From contig NC_052619.1 in the NCBI RefSeq assembly GCF_016545825.1, positions 37,539,682 to 37,603,681 of the forward strand: a DNA stretch of 64,000 bases. The letters are read 5' to 3'. The stretch's first letter is position 1. The number at the start of each line of letters is the position of its first letter. The DNA is from Eucalyptus grandis. Its lineage: Eukaryota; Streptophyta; Magnoliopsida; Myrtales; Myrtaceae. A model generated the notes under the pieces. It saw only the letters and a list, made by a program, of their open reading frames with translations. It did no database searches and had not been told where the DNA came from. This document shows positions 23,590 to 35,086 of the stretch, piece by piece. The translations under genes were made by a program, and so were the position numbers.

Positions 23590-24955
23590 CAGGTTGTGTA
23601 TTTCCCTTCCTTATATGCGATGGGAAGATTTGATATCAGTTCATTCCTACCCCAAAGAGAGAGCTTCTCATATGGTGGAAGCAGTTAGATCAACTCGGCC
23701 AAGAGTGCGTCAAATCAAGAATCGGTCATCTCCTCCCATTGCTCCAAATCAATATCCACTCTGGGGTCATGCAAGCACTACCACATTTCCGGTGCCCCGA
23801 AACATCCACCTTCATGTTCGGCAAATTTGAACCGACTCCGACTTTAGAAGAGTACGGTCTCGCCATAGGAATGCCCCCCAGGAAGCGAGCTTGTCAAGCC
23901 AATCGGCATTGACCCGTGGTTAGTCTATCACGGTTTCTAAAAATCATTCGGTAAGAGAAATTGTTCAAGCCAACAATAATGCTTTTCCGCTATCATCTTT
24001 AATCGAATGCTTTGAAAAACAGTCAATGACCCAAAAAGCCAAGATCTTCCTCTTAGCATTCTTTGGTTTTATTATCTTTCCCCATCGAAAGAATGCTATA
24101 GATCCTTCAATCACATGGGTGATAAATCAAGTCATTTTTGGAGCAGGATATGTGAATGTGGTTTTAGCCGAAACATTTTTATCCCTTAATCGTTTCAAGG
24201 ACCAAAAAGAAAAAATCATGAGGGCCGCTCCAGAAATTTTACAAATGTGGTTCTTTTCCCATATCAAAGGATTTGGGCACCTCATGCAAATATTTGAAAT
24301 CAACGAGTTTAAACACCCATTGCAAAAGTTTCAAATCTTGGAAAAATATTCTCCCAATGAAGAGTATTCTCGATGGATTAACTTGCTAAAAACCCGGTCC
24401 CCGAGACATTCCTATGGCGAGCTAAATGGTTCATTGCGGGAGAGGCGCTTTGCGCTTAATTAGTACAACCCCATCCCGTTGCCGGGCCTCTCCGGAGCTA
24501 CCTCATATTATCCATATAGGGTGGCTCGTCGCACAGGTCCTTCAAGAAGTCCCGCCACCACTCAAATCAGGATTGTTCCGAATCTTTTCACCCGTACGGA
24601 CTACAACTACTTGGAGGAGATCCGCATAATTCAGAACGCATGGAGTAGATGTCACACTGAAAAGATCGTCGTACCCTTAAGGTTAAAGGAACAAGAAAAA
24701 GTTCATCATGCATCAACATTCTACATCCTCAACCATATAATTCCCAAGGAGTTGCAACCAGTAATCCCTGATGTAGTTGATAAACTTACCCCGCAAGGGC
24801 GAATCAAATCTCTTGAAAAGAGCTTGAGACCAGCAAGAGACACGTATCGGGTTAGTACGAAGAAGCAAGCGACTTCACAAGACTCGGAGCTTCCCATCGC
24901 ATATAAAATGGGCAGCGGGACTTTTGATGTGAATATTCCTAATGTTAATATCTAG
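23590..24955 (+). pseudogene. DUF7745-type region of Tat/Ogre-like element
   Basis: Fragments in different frames encode PTLEEYGLAIGMPPRKRACQ (near 23830-23900), then 24026-24463 with FGFIIFPHRKNAIDPSITWV and VLAETFLSLNRF, then 24479-24955 with YNYLEEIRIIQNAW and HASTFYILNHIIPK. The series FFGFIIFPHR.N..DPSI, VLAETFLSLN and ILQMWFFSHIKGFG resembles the plant retroelement domain DUF7745, which precedes Gag in many large Gypsy elements. Function is unknown. At least two frameshifts separate the pieces. Confidence 0.6.
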
Positions 24956-25136
24956 TGTCGTTTTGACTTGTGTAAAAAGCCCTTTTGGCATTGTATAAAT
25001 CTCCTGCTAATAAATAAAAATGACGTGACCCTTGCCATGGGCCAGTGTTCCATACGATTCTTGGCTTACATTCTCTCCATTTTCTTTATGCAGGTGATCA
25101 CAATCATAGTCGTATTCGCCAAATCCAAAAGATAGA

Positions 25137-26480
25137 ATGGCCAAAGAAAATGTACCAAGCCGTGTCGAGATTATGAAAAGTGAAATGAAGCAAGTCTTCA
25201 ATGTGCTTCAGCAACTCTCAAAGCAGATAGATTCCATCCAAGGCAAATTAGCTCCCACCCCACCCTCAATCGAAGTATTGTTACCGCAATCGTCTACTCG
25301 AGGTGATCAAGGAAGAGAAACTGATGATAACATGCCCGAATTAGAAGATGATACGCACCAAATCGTAGTCGAAAGCAAAGCCCAACAGTTTGTCTAAGAT
25401 CGAACATGACAAACGCCTTGAGAAGCTTGAAGAGAGGCTAAAGCAATTGCAAGGCCTTCAAGATCCTACTCCAACAGACCTCTCCATCTACTCTAAGGTC
25501 AAAATGCCGGAAAAATTCAAAATGCCCGAGTTCGAGAAGTACGATGGCACGACCCGCCCAAGAGCTCACTTTGCGGCATGTACTTGGTTCGAATGACCCA
25601 AGACGTTAATAATGAACCTTTAATGATCCAGTTGTTCCAGTCAAGCCCGATAGGTCCCGCCCCGAGATGGTACATAAAAAGAACATAAAGCTCATCGAGA
25701 CATGGAGTGAAGCAAGTGAAGCATTCCTCAAACAAGTACAAATTCATAATGGACATTACCCTTCTCGCGAGGATCTTGATCGCACGGAAAAGAAAAAGCA
25801 AGAATCCTTCAAAGAATATGCCATTAGATGGAGGAATCTCGCCGCCCAGATCGCCTCCCGAGCCAACCGACTTTGAATTGAGAAAATGTTCATCAAAACC
25901 TCCCTTTCGAATACCGCAATCGGATGGTGACTACGATCGCTGAATCATTCAATCAACTCATTCCAAAGTGGGAGAGCAGATTGAGACAGTTTAAGGGATG
26001 ATCGGTTCACTGAGCCCGCTCCCGCCGAGAAGGCTCAACATGAAAAAAGATAAAGAATCCTTGATCGATGTCAATGCCACGTACACGCAAACACCGGTCA
26101 TCTCCCGACTGCTCGGACAAACACACAGCCAGCAATGTATGACTAATAGCCGTCCACCCCAACGCTACAACAACCGAAGACAATTCACTCCGCTTCCGGA
26201 TCTCCCTCCTGTGTTTTGGCAATCCTCCAAACAAGAGCCTCCTTTCAACTGAGCCAAGACGACCCAATGCTGAAAACTTCTCCAGCTATGACCCGTCCAA
26301 AAAATGTGACTATCACATGGGAGAAGTAGGCCATTCAACTGATGAGTGTTTCGTCCTTAAGCATCGAATCCAGAACCTGCTGGATACTAAGGCCTTCTCA
26401 TTCCAAACCGCGAAGCCGAATGTCCAAAGCAATCCGCTCCCGATCATGCCGACAAAGTAAACATGATATTCAGTTCAAGT
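25137..26480 (+). pseudogene. Gag of Tat/Ogre-like element
   Basis: 25137-25397 encodes a coiled-coil-like start (MKSEMKQVFNVLQQLSKQID). 25390-25596 continues with EHDKRLEKLEERLKQLQ and the typical Gag entry FKMPEFEKYDGTTRPRAHF. Then come 25667-25876 (KLIETWSEASEAFLKQ, RKKQESFKEYAIRWRNLAAQ) and, near 26290-26400, YDPSKKCDYHMGEVGHSTDE, the knuckle-like C-H-H-C segment seen in these elements. At least three frame changes break it. This is the structural protein that would package the RNA. Confidence 0.72.
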
Positions 26481-26508
26481 CGGTCAAATCAGAAATGTCA
26501 ATGCACAT

Positions 26509-27145
26509 ATGGTCGACATCTATCGAGGGCTAGTAGAAACCGGGTATTATCCGGGCAATGAAATACCGCCTTTCGCAATAATGGAGGAAAGGGTATTAAG
26601 AATGATAGAGGCCGGAATAATTGTGCACGTCGGCCACGCCAACATAGTTTCTACCATATCCCAAGTCCTCATCAATTGGGAGGAAGAATTTGCGGCACTA
26701 AATGAGGAAAAGGAGAAGAATGATTCCACCTTACCCGAGAGCGTCTTTGAAAGGAAAGGAGCCATTGTTCAAGCATCAACAGCAGAAACACTATAGTCAT
26801 TGAGATTCCCAACCTTACAAATACAAATACAACAATGCGGTACCATGGTCTTATGACCTTGATGTTGGTTTGGTCACAAGATCTAGGCGAACCTATGCTC
26901 AAGCAAATACTCAGTCTGCTAAGCCCGTCACTGACGAAGAAGCCAAGGAGTTTTTGGCCGTAGTTAAGGCCATCGAATATAATGTGGTGGAACAGTTACG
27001 AAAATCACCGGCGCAGATCTCTCTAATGGAATTGCTTCAGACATCCGTCAAGCACCGTAAATCCCTCATGAAAGTATTAAGTGAGGTACATGTCCTCGAA
27101 ACTATTGAGCATGACAAACTCAAGGAATTTGTCACACCATCCTTC
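26509..27145 (+). pseudogene. Gag-protease linker of Tat/Ogre-like element
   Basis: Fragments 26509-26796 (FAIMEERVLRMIEAGIIVHV) and 26870-27148 (EEAKEFLAVVKAIEYNVVEQ, PAQISLMELLQTSVKHRKSL). The latter run is a recurring segment just before the aspartic protease in Tat/Ogre polyproteins. Confidence 0.6.
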
Positions 27146-27149
27146 TAAA

Positions 27150-27860
27150 GGATCAAATGGCATTCTCTGATGAAGAGATTCCCGAGGAGGGTAGAGGACA
27201 CACCAAGGGCCTTTACATATCAGTCAAGTGCAACGCATCTCACGTCTCTCGAGTGCTGATTGACAACGGATCTGCTCTTAACATATGTCCATTAGCGACA
27301 CTCGTCGCCTTAAAATAGAGAGATCATGGATCCAGTACCCAAGACTTCTGTTCGAGCATTTGATGGAACAAAGAAGGAAACAAGTGGGAGAGATCGAGCT
27401 CGGCATTCAAATTGGCCCAACCGTATTCAAAATTTTGTTCCCGGTGATGGATATCCCCACCGCATTCAATTTCCTCTTAGGGCGCCCATGGATACACGTC
27501 GCAGAGCAAGCACCTTCAAGCCTCCACCAAAGTGTGAAGTTCGTGGTTGGAGGAAAACCGATCACGGTCCGAGGAGAAGAAGATCACCGCATCTACCACG
27601 AGACGGCCATTCCTTATGTTGAACCTAGTGACAAGAGCGAAGCTAGCTATCAATCGTTCGAGCTCGTGTCTACTATACACGAAACTCGAGGGACTCGCCT
27701 CGTCCCCGAGATATCAAGTGCTGCAATCATGGTAGGAAAAATCATGGTAGGACACGGTTTCCTTCCAGACAAGGGCTTGGTAGGAGAGGCCGTGGCATTC
27801 GTCAGCCTATTGAAGCTCGGAGAAGACCCTATACTCGTCGGTTTGGGATATTCCCGATAG
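27150..27860 (+). pseudogene. Aspartic protease region of Tat/Ogre-like element
   Basis: VSRVLIDNGSALNICPLATL (near 27240-27300) carries the catalytic Asp in the form D-N-G-S. The frame then shifts and continues in 27285-27860 with FKILFPVMDIPTAFNFLLGR PWIH, the usual flap-following LLGRPWIH motif, and ends at TAG. This protease would mature the element's Gag. Confidence 0.72.
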
Positions 27861-27916
27861 AAAAGCAAAGAAAAAAAAGTCGGCCTTGTATATCCCCGTC
27901 TCGAGGAAACTTTCCC

Positions 27917-28886
27917 GTGCCCACCAAGATGATGCATGAGGAAGAGGAAGTGGATACTCCAAAATGGTTCAACCCCGAAAGTGTGAAATTGCCCATAACC
28001 CAGAGAAGACACAACTTGGCCCTCACTTATAAAAAAGGAGGGGCCGATGGCATGACCACCATGCTCGAGGATATTTTCATAGGTGCCATTGAGGAAGAGC
28101 AATTAGAAGAGACATGCGATAACTTCTCGTTCATCCGGCTTCGACACCAAGTCGAAGAACTATGCGAGACTGGCCGTACACCATTTGACAGAAAACTTTG
28201 CTCAAGCTACCCGTGCATTCCGTTCGTCACAATGAGGAGCTGGTGATAAATGAAGAGGACCCTACCGACACGACTGGCGAGGGGCACGGCTACCCTTATC
28301 CCCTAGAAGCACACGACCATATTCGCCTCTTCCTAAATCAATGGCCATTATTTTCCCCATCCTCCTAGAGCAAGGGATAATCGGCAGAGAATTGAACCAT
28401 CCTACCCCCGAGTACTTCATTGATTATGATCCATCCAAGCAATGCGATTACCATTCAAGGGAATTAGGACACTCGCTAGATGATTGCACCATCCTGAGAG
28501 ACAAGGTCCAAGATCTTTTGGATGCTGGGGTATTCACCTTCCACTCTCCATGGCTGTGTTTTGGCAATGATCACCTCCTCGTGGTACCCAGCACCCGTAC
28601 CATGTTCCTTGAGCATGCTAAGGAGGCGCATAAAGGAGAAGCAATCATAGACACTTTGGGCCAACCAAGTGGTAAATTTGACTACTATGTCAATTATTCA
28701 ATTCCCCAAAGTTTCTATGATCATCACCACAACATCGTCCCTGATGGATGGGGAGACGTGGATGATCTAAAATCCACAAAGCCGGGAGCACAAGGAGACG
28801 TGACTGGCAACTGGTATGAAGACTTCTTCGTGGGCGCTATCAATGAGGGACCGTTAGGGGAAATGGGTGCAGGCCCGCTCCAGTAG
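27917..28886 (+). pseudogene. Post-protease region of Tat/Ogre-like element
   Basis: 27917-28246 contains MLEDIFIGAIEEEQLEE. 28341-28886 contains PSKQCDYHSRELGHSLDDCT, a second version of the knuckle-like segment already seen at 26290, followed by LDAGVFTFHS and FFVGAINEGPLGEMG. The duplicated segment suggests internal duplication or recombination. Reverse transcriptase would be expected after this point and is absent. Confidence 0.55.
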
Positions 28887-30500
28887 AATCCTTTTTAACT
28901 CCTCTGCATACTCCCCTACGTGGGAGCCTGTACATATTTCTTAAAGTCTGGCTTGCTTTGTTTTCAACAATAGTTCCACTCAAGGAACTATTTTTTGAAA
29001 CCACCCTGTAAATCCGTCTACTAATAAATAAAGTTGAAAACTTTTTGAGGGCATGAGGAGACACACCAAACCAGCCCGTTGATGATAGCCGTCAAATGAA
29101 AGAAGAAATCTCGAGGCCGGGTCTCCTCATGTTTCCTTGTATTTAATCTTTAAAAGCAATTTATCACATTTTCAAAAGAAAGAAGCATGCATACTACTAA
29201 CCTTATTTGTTCCCTTAGCCTATCTACTTTATGACACAGAATAATATAGCGGCAAAGGCGAGGGTATGGGAACGGTCCAAACCAAGACCGTAAGTAGCCA
29301 TGATAGCAATTCGATGACTCGATGATGATTTTGATGATTCCGACGAAATTCAATGGAATTGGAAGCGCCACGAAGAAGCAAGGCCCCCTACTACCGAAAA
29401 CATATGAACACTCACGTTAATTTAAGTGCCCTAGAATGACGAAGAGCAATTCTTTCTCTATGCACTTGTATTCATTGTACAACCCAATTGAGTCTCGTAA
29501 TTTCACCCTCACATGGAGGCAAAACATAAGTTACTGCCATTTAAGCAAAGATAGCCCGAGTGCCTATCAAGATGAAGACTCAAGAGTCTAATAACGGTGC
29601 TTCGATTGAGCTTGTCTAGGCGGTTCCTCTAATGACAAGAATGAAAAACAGGGCATAAAAAGCAAAGGTACTGGTAAAAGCAAGGTCAATGCCCATAAAA
29701 GAAGAACTGGAATAAAAAATAGGGGCATGAAAAAGCAGTGTGCCTCGTAAAAGCAAGGCCAATGCCCCCCAGTCAAAAACGCAGCCAAGAAAAGTTGTTG
29801 TTGTGGTCCATAGAACCTCCGTTCAACAAGAAAGACTAGTAACAAATGCCAAGGCAATCACCAGCTCTACCTTTTTACACATGAATCAAGCCTACTTTGC
29901 ATCCCATTGTAAAAGTCTCTTCAGACTAGGGGCACTTCAATTAACGTAGGATTTCATATGTCTATAAACATCACTCGAAGAAGTACGAGCAAGATTACTC
30001 TATCTCTTTTCGCAGGATTCTTGACTTGTAAACTGGGAGATGATCGTGCAGCATTTTCGTCCATCAGCTTCAACCTTGATGGTCCCTTTTGATGAGCCGC
30101 TGACCAAGACTTCATCACAGTTTTAACAAAGACCTCTCACATTGGTAAAGTCGTACCGTTTGCGAGAATACTGCACCCCGCCGACATGATGACAAAGTGA
30201 GATAGTGTGGTCCTTATGAATCCCGCATCAATGGTCGGGATAGCCTTTTCCATGAGAGTGAGCGGAAAGTCCTTTAAGACTGAAAGTCCCTCATCTGGCA
30301 TGCTCAAGACATCTACATTCTAAATGAAGGTTGTCTTTCAAAATCTTCCCCAGTGGAAATCAAAAGATGCAGAACTGACAAAATTATCATACATGAATCT
30401 CATTTGAACTCATGAATTTACAACATATACAATCATGTGTGCATATTGTGCAAATAGTAGACATACTCTCAGAAATTAGAGATATTGCCAGGTAAGCATA
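28887..30500 (+). other. Non-coding interior of Tat/Ogre-like element
   Basis: No protein motif. Short frames are chance. It contains repeated CAAGGCCAATGCCC-like phrases near 29680-29770. Confidence 0.5.
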
Positions 30501-30524
30501 TCCCTGTCCCCATTTGTCTTAAAG

Positions 30525-30840
30525 TACCTATCACTGTCTAGGTACCCCCTTCTTGACACTCGACCTATTCGAGTTGTCCCTTGAATTTCGATGCTTACTG
30601 TTGTCTTAGCATCCCATTGTTTTTAGGTACCGGCCACTGTTCGGATACTCCCTTTTTCTGACACTCGACCTGTCCGAGTTGTCCCCATAGTATTGATACT
30701 TATGACTAACCAAGTATCTTTTGGAATACCTACTACTGTCGAGGTATCCCCATATTGTCAAGTACCCACCGTTGTCTAGGTACATCCTTTTCATGACACT
30801 CAACTTGCCCAAGTTGTCCCCAAATAATAGCAGTTGTTCA
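30525..30840 (+). repeat. Minisatellite 1 in element 3' region
   Basis: Three diverged copies of a phrase built on GACACTCGACCT.TCCGAGTTGTCCC, preceded by TAGGTACC, at about 30525, 30628 and 30761. Confidence 0.65.
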
Positions 30841-31050
30841 AACATTCCACTGCTTCGTGTGCCTGCGCCTACCCGGGTATGCTTTCTTACACTTAGACCA
30901 ACTGAGTGGTCCCATGTTGTATCATTAAATACTTGTGTTCATCCAAGTATTCTAGTACTTTGTACACCTGTAGCTATCCAGGTGTTCCACCCCTTTTAAG
31001 TGCCTGCGGCCATCCAGGTAAGCCTCGTGCTACATTCAAGTTCATGTTAC

Positions 31051-31275
31051 CAGGAGGTGAGAAACCTTCACAAATATGCGGGGCACGTCCTCGATATTCC
31101 CATTACCAGGAGGTGAGAGACCTTCACGAATATCTCAGGTACTCCCTCGATATTCCCCTTTACCAAGAGGTGAGAGACCTTCATGAATATGCGAGGTACG
31201 TCCTCGACATTCCCATTACCAAGAGGTGAGAAACCTTCACAAATATCCAAGGTATGTTCTCAATATTTCCAATTA
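31051..31275 (+). repeat. Minisatellite 2, 56 bp x 4
   Basis: Units start near 31052, 31108, 31164 and 31220, each with AGGTGAGA.ACCTTCAC and ending CGATATTCCC. The period is exactly 56 over the four units. Confidence 0.82.
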
Positions 31276-31475
31276 TCAAGTACTCTTCGATACTTGTGAA
31301 TGTCCAAGTATCCCCCAAGAATTCATAATTGTGATCATCCAAATACCCCTTCAAAGCCTATGGTCAACCAAATACCCATTTCGACGCCTGCAAAGGCCCA
31401 AATATCCTTCATGTTAGTACTTGTGAATATCCGGTGTACTCTTTGATATGCTTGTGAATGTCCGGTATCTTCCGA

Positions 31476-31940
31476 ATCGATGCCCTGAGAAAGGTCGGCG
31501 CATCCTCCCGAGAAAGGTCGGGGTTCCAACTGGTGTCTTCGACAGAAGTCAGACACCCCACAAATCGATGCCCTGAGAAAGGTTGGCGCATCCTCCCGAG
31601 AAAGGTCGGGTTCCAACTGGTGTCTTTGACAGAAGTCAGACACCCCACAAATCGATGCCCTGAGAAAGGTCGGCGCATCCTCCCGAGAAAGGTCGGGTTC
31701 CAACTGGTGTCTTTGACAGAAGTCGCACCCCACAAATCAATGCCCTAAGAAAGGTCGGCGCATCCTCCCGAGAAAGGTCGGGTTCCAACCAGTGTCTTTG
31801 ACAGAAGTCAGACACCCCGGCAAAACAGATGCTCTGAGAAAGGTCGGTGCATCTCCCGAGAAAGGTCGGGTACCAACTAGTGTCCTCGATACAAATCGGC
31901 ACCCACAAATGAGATGCCCCGAGAAAGGTCGGTGCATCTC
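31476..31940 (+). repeat. Minisatellite 3, about 87 bp x 5
   Basis: Units start near 31476, 31564, 31651, 31736 and 31826 with GATGCCCTGAGAAAGGTCGG and contain TTCCAACTGGTGTCTT. A partial sixth begins near 31911. Confidence 0.82.
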
Positions 31941-32230
31941 TGTCAAGGCGACCGAAGAAAGGTTCGGGTCCTAGAAAAATCATGGATTGTTTTAACAGCG
32001 ATCGAAGAATGGTTCGGGTCCGGAGAAGCAACTTCCCGTCACGGCAACCGAAGAATGGTTCGGGTCCGAGACAAACCACCGATTACTCCAACAGACCGAA
32101 GAATGGTTCGGGTCCGGAAGAGCTGTCTCCGTCAAGGCGACCAAAAAAAAAAGGGTTCGGATCCTAGACAAATCATTGATTGTTTTAACAGTGACCGAAG
32201 AATGGTTCGAGCCCGGAAAAGCAACCTCCT
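31941..32230 (+). repeat. Minisatellite 4, GACCGAAGAATGGTTCGGGTCC family
   Basis: Six diverged occurrences of CGAAGAATGGTTCGGGTCC (or AAGAAAGG variants) at roughly 50-60 bp spacing. Confidence 0.72.
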
Positions 32231-32458
32231 CATATTACTGTAAGATGACGCCTTGATACTTGCCAAAACTCGGGGTTCACACCCTATCTTACTCACTCGG
32301 TAAGTAACTACGGTATCTTCTTATCTGTCTTAGTATATGTAAAGTTATATTGCTCTTTAGAATAATAAGTTCCAAATAAAATATAATCTACTACGCATGC
32401 ATGGATAAAATTGAGGCATAAGTCTGTCTTTGAATGCAACCTCTGCGAACTCACCTTC

Positions 32459-32471
32459 AAAGAGGGGCAGC
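32459..32471 (+). other. Polypurine tract, Tat/Ogre-like element
   Basis: AAAGAGGGGCAGC immediately before the 3' LTR, the expected start site for plus-strand DNA synthesis. Confidence 0.75.
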
Positions 32472-34719
32472 TGTTGACACCTCAATTTTAATTAGGTCTA
32501 TTTTATTAATTAAGTTTTTATTTTATTTTGTCTTTTCGGATAAATAGATAATAAAAAGATAAAACAACAACAAAAACCAAATAAAAACACAAAAAAAAGC
32601 AAAAGCCAAAAGCCCAGCCCCATCTTTTTTTTTTTTTTTTTTTCTCCTTTTCTTCTCCCCTCCGCGTGGCCCATATGGCCCATTTTCCTTCACCCTTGGC
32701 CCGGCCCCTTTTCTCTCTTCTTCTTCTTCCGTCTTCTTCTTCCTCGCCGCTTGCATCCCACGCGCGATGGCCGGCGACTTGCGTGAAGGACGGCCTACGG
32801 CCGAGGAGTGTAGGGCGACGTCGAGGAGGGGATAAGATCGCAGACGCCATTAATGCCGAGCGAGCCACTGAAAGCTCGATGGGACACCGGTTCAGCCGAG
32901 CGGAACGGTGGGCAAGCCGGGAGGCCGGCGACCGAGCCCCTCCGTCGACCGGAGTTCCTTCACCTATAAATAGGTGGCCGCAAGCATCGTCGGAGGGCGT
33001 GGCGAGCTCGGAAATCCTTCACCGAGAGACATCGGGAAGGGTTGAAGGGCGAGCGCAGAGAGAGCTCGGGTCGCGAGCTTAGCCCACCTTCCACCGAGAG
33101 ACTTCGGGAAGGCGGGCGGCGAGTGACTTCGAGAAGGTCGATCCGGCCGGTGGAGGCTCGGATCCGGCCCGAGTGAGGAGGAATCAAGGCCGAGGAGGGT
33201 CTCGTGAGATCTACGAAGTAGATCTGGTTTTTTTGCCTCTGTTGTTGCCGCCGGACGCCGTGCCGCAGCCGTTCGCCTCGTCTCGACACCGTTGCTTCGA
33301 CGGCTTGTTGTCGTGCCTCACCTCGCGGAGCCATTACTGTGATCGATCCGCCGAAGCCGCGCTGATCGGGAAGCCGAGTTCTTGCCGTGCCGCTCCACCA
33401 TCGCGAACCGCTCTCCCGCCATCGCCGTCCCCATCTCGAGAGAAGGTAAAAAGGGGGCGTTATTGTTCATCGCAGCCGTTTTCCGTTGACCTAGCCGTCG
33501 CCGCCGTCGACGTTGTCACCGCCGTCGTGGCGCCATGGTTGCCGCTGTTGTCACCTTCGACGCCGCCACCATAGTCGCCGTCGCCGCCAAACACCTCGGT
33601 TCCCCCTCTCCGGCGCCGGATTCGCAAACCCTAGGGTTTGCGATTTCGTGTCGTCGAATTGGATCCGGTCTCGGAACCGGGTAGGGTTTCGCGAGATTCG
33701 GGCGGCGGAAGCCGGTCGCGAGTCGGATCCGGGTCGGGTAGGGTTTGCAAGGAGCCGGGTCGCGGAGCGGGTCGTGGACCGGTCGTCGGGCCGAACGGGC
33801 TTCCACAAACGCCCGGCCACGACGTCGTTTTTAACGAAATAAAAAAAATTTAAAAAAAATGAAAAATCCGAGTTGGGCCCGCAACGAGGGCCCGACCGCA
33901 TTTGGGTCGCCGGCCGGGTCGGACCCAACCGCAGATCCGACCCGGGTCGGTTTTATTTTATTATTTTAATATAAAATAATAAATATTTTATTTTTCAAAA
34001 AAATCAAAAAGTGTTTTATTTTCAAAAAAATATTAAAAAATGTTTTAATTTCCAAAAATCGAAAAAAAATATTTAAAAATGTCGAAAAATGTTTTATTTT
34101 CTAAAACATCGAGAAAAATCAAAAAATAATTTATTTTCCAAAAATATTAAAAAATATTAAAAATATTTTATTTTCCGAAAAATAAAAAAATCAAAAAATT
34201 TCATATTTTCCAAAAAATGCCAAAAATCCAAAAAAGCCAAAATTCATGAAAAAGCCAAAAAAATTCAGAAAAAGCCAAAAAGACTTGTATTTTTCCAAAA
34301 AAAAAATCCAAAAATCCCTTTTATGTCTAAAAATGAGAAAAAGACTCAAAAAATGTTTTTCCTCCAAAAAAATGTATGGAAAATCCTCAAAATCCAAAAT
34401 CCTTAGGGTTTAAACAAGATTAGGTACCGAAAGGGTATTAGTGATTAACTAGTGTAATCAAGTCCCCAATCCTAATTTCTCGGTTGCGCAGAGCGAGTAT
34501 TTCTCCCGATACTTCGCTTAGGGTTTCTAATCGACCCACCCCAAACCGATTAGTGGCGACTCCATTTTAAAATTAATTTACAGGTTAAAAACTCAAACTA
34601 TTAAGTCGTGAATTGGTGAACTTGGGAGAGTCCGGGCTTTAATAAATTCAGCCGAGCCATTAGCCTCCGTAGGTGCCCGTACCCGATTGCGGGCACCGAG
34701 AAAAAAAGAGGTCGCGACA
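32472..34719 (+). repeat. 3' LTR of Tat/Ogre-like element
   Basis: 2248 bp, colinear with the 5' LTR but with many small indels. It includes an extra GC-rich segment near 33875-33945 that the 5' LTR lacks or has lost. Confidence 0.88.
32965..32972 (+). promoter_or_regulatory. TATA box in 3' LTR
   Basis: Same TATAAATA context as in the 5' LTR. In principle it could drive read-out transcription toward the GH9 fragment at 35087. Confidence 0.6.
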
Positions 34720-34724
34720 GCGGC

Positions 34725-35086
34725 CCAAAGCCTTTCCCCTCTTCGGCCTGGCCCGCGCCCGAACGTGTCTTCTCCTTTAGCCATCCTCCGCGCGCAAGAC
34801 CCGCAAAAGAAGAAAATACAGGAGCAGGAGGAGCAGAGCAGGGGATGCGAGAGCAGACAGCAGCAGAGACGTGGGAGTAGAGCGAGGCAGAAAGAGGACG
34901 GCACCGCAAGAACAAGAAGAGGAAAACAGAAGGAAGAGGGGGCAATCGAAAGAGGACCGAGATGGAGGGAGCTGTGAGGGAGAGTTCAAGCGAGAGCAAG
35001 GAGTGAGAGACCGTCATCCACCACGCTCAAATCGCGGCCAACAACTCGCCACCGTGCTCTGTCCACGCCGAAGCCCCGTCACATTT
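34725..35086 (+). other. GC-rich sequence between element and GH9 fragment
   Basis: Polar GC- and purine-rich sequence (GCCCAAAGCC, GGCCTGGCCCGCGCCCG, then AGCAGGAGGAGCAGAG-like text). It may be the continuation of the older LTR at 20734 or the GH9 5' leader. Frames on both strands look like composition artefacts. Confidence 0.4.

Larger units (their letters stand above)
20872..34719 (+). mobile_element. Tat/Ogre-like Ty3/Gypsy LTR retrotransposon, lacking pol core (non-autonomous)
   Basis: Complete element of 13,848 bp with direct LTRs (20872-23064 and 32472-34719). Both start TGTTGACACC and end GGGACA or GCGACA. A 5-bp target duplication GCGGC lies at 20867-20871 and 34720-34724. The primer site TGGCGACTCCGCTGGGGA (23068-23085) is of the tRNA-Arg type reported for Ogre/Tat elements. 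The polypurine tract AAAGAGGGGCAGC sits just before the 3' LTR. Coding parts in order are a DUF7745-like region, Gag, and an aspartic protease with DNGS. I find no reverse transcriptase, RNase H or integrase motifs between 28900 and 32471. All frames are broken. It needs another element for mobility, and the broken frames suggest it is dead. Confidence 0.88.

Noticed and set aside
31335..32243. Repeated-peptide frames of 60-147 codons
   Set aside because: They are translations of the 87-bp and related minisatellite units in the element's 3' region, open on both strands.
34593..35017. Minus-strand frames of 103 and 138 codons, rich in Leu, Pro and Ser
   Set aside because: They come from purine-rich, GC-skewed sequence on the plus strand; no family motif, and they overlap the GH9 leader.
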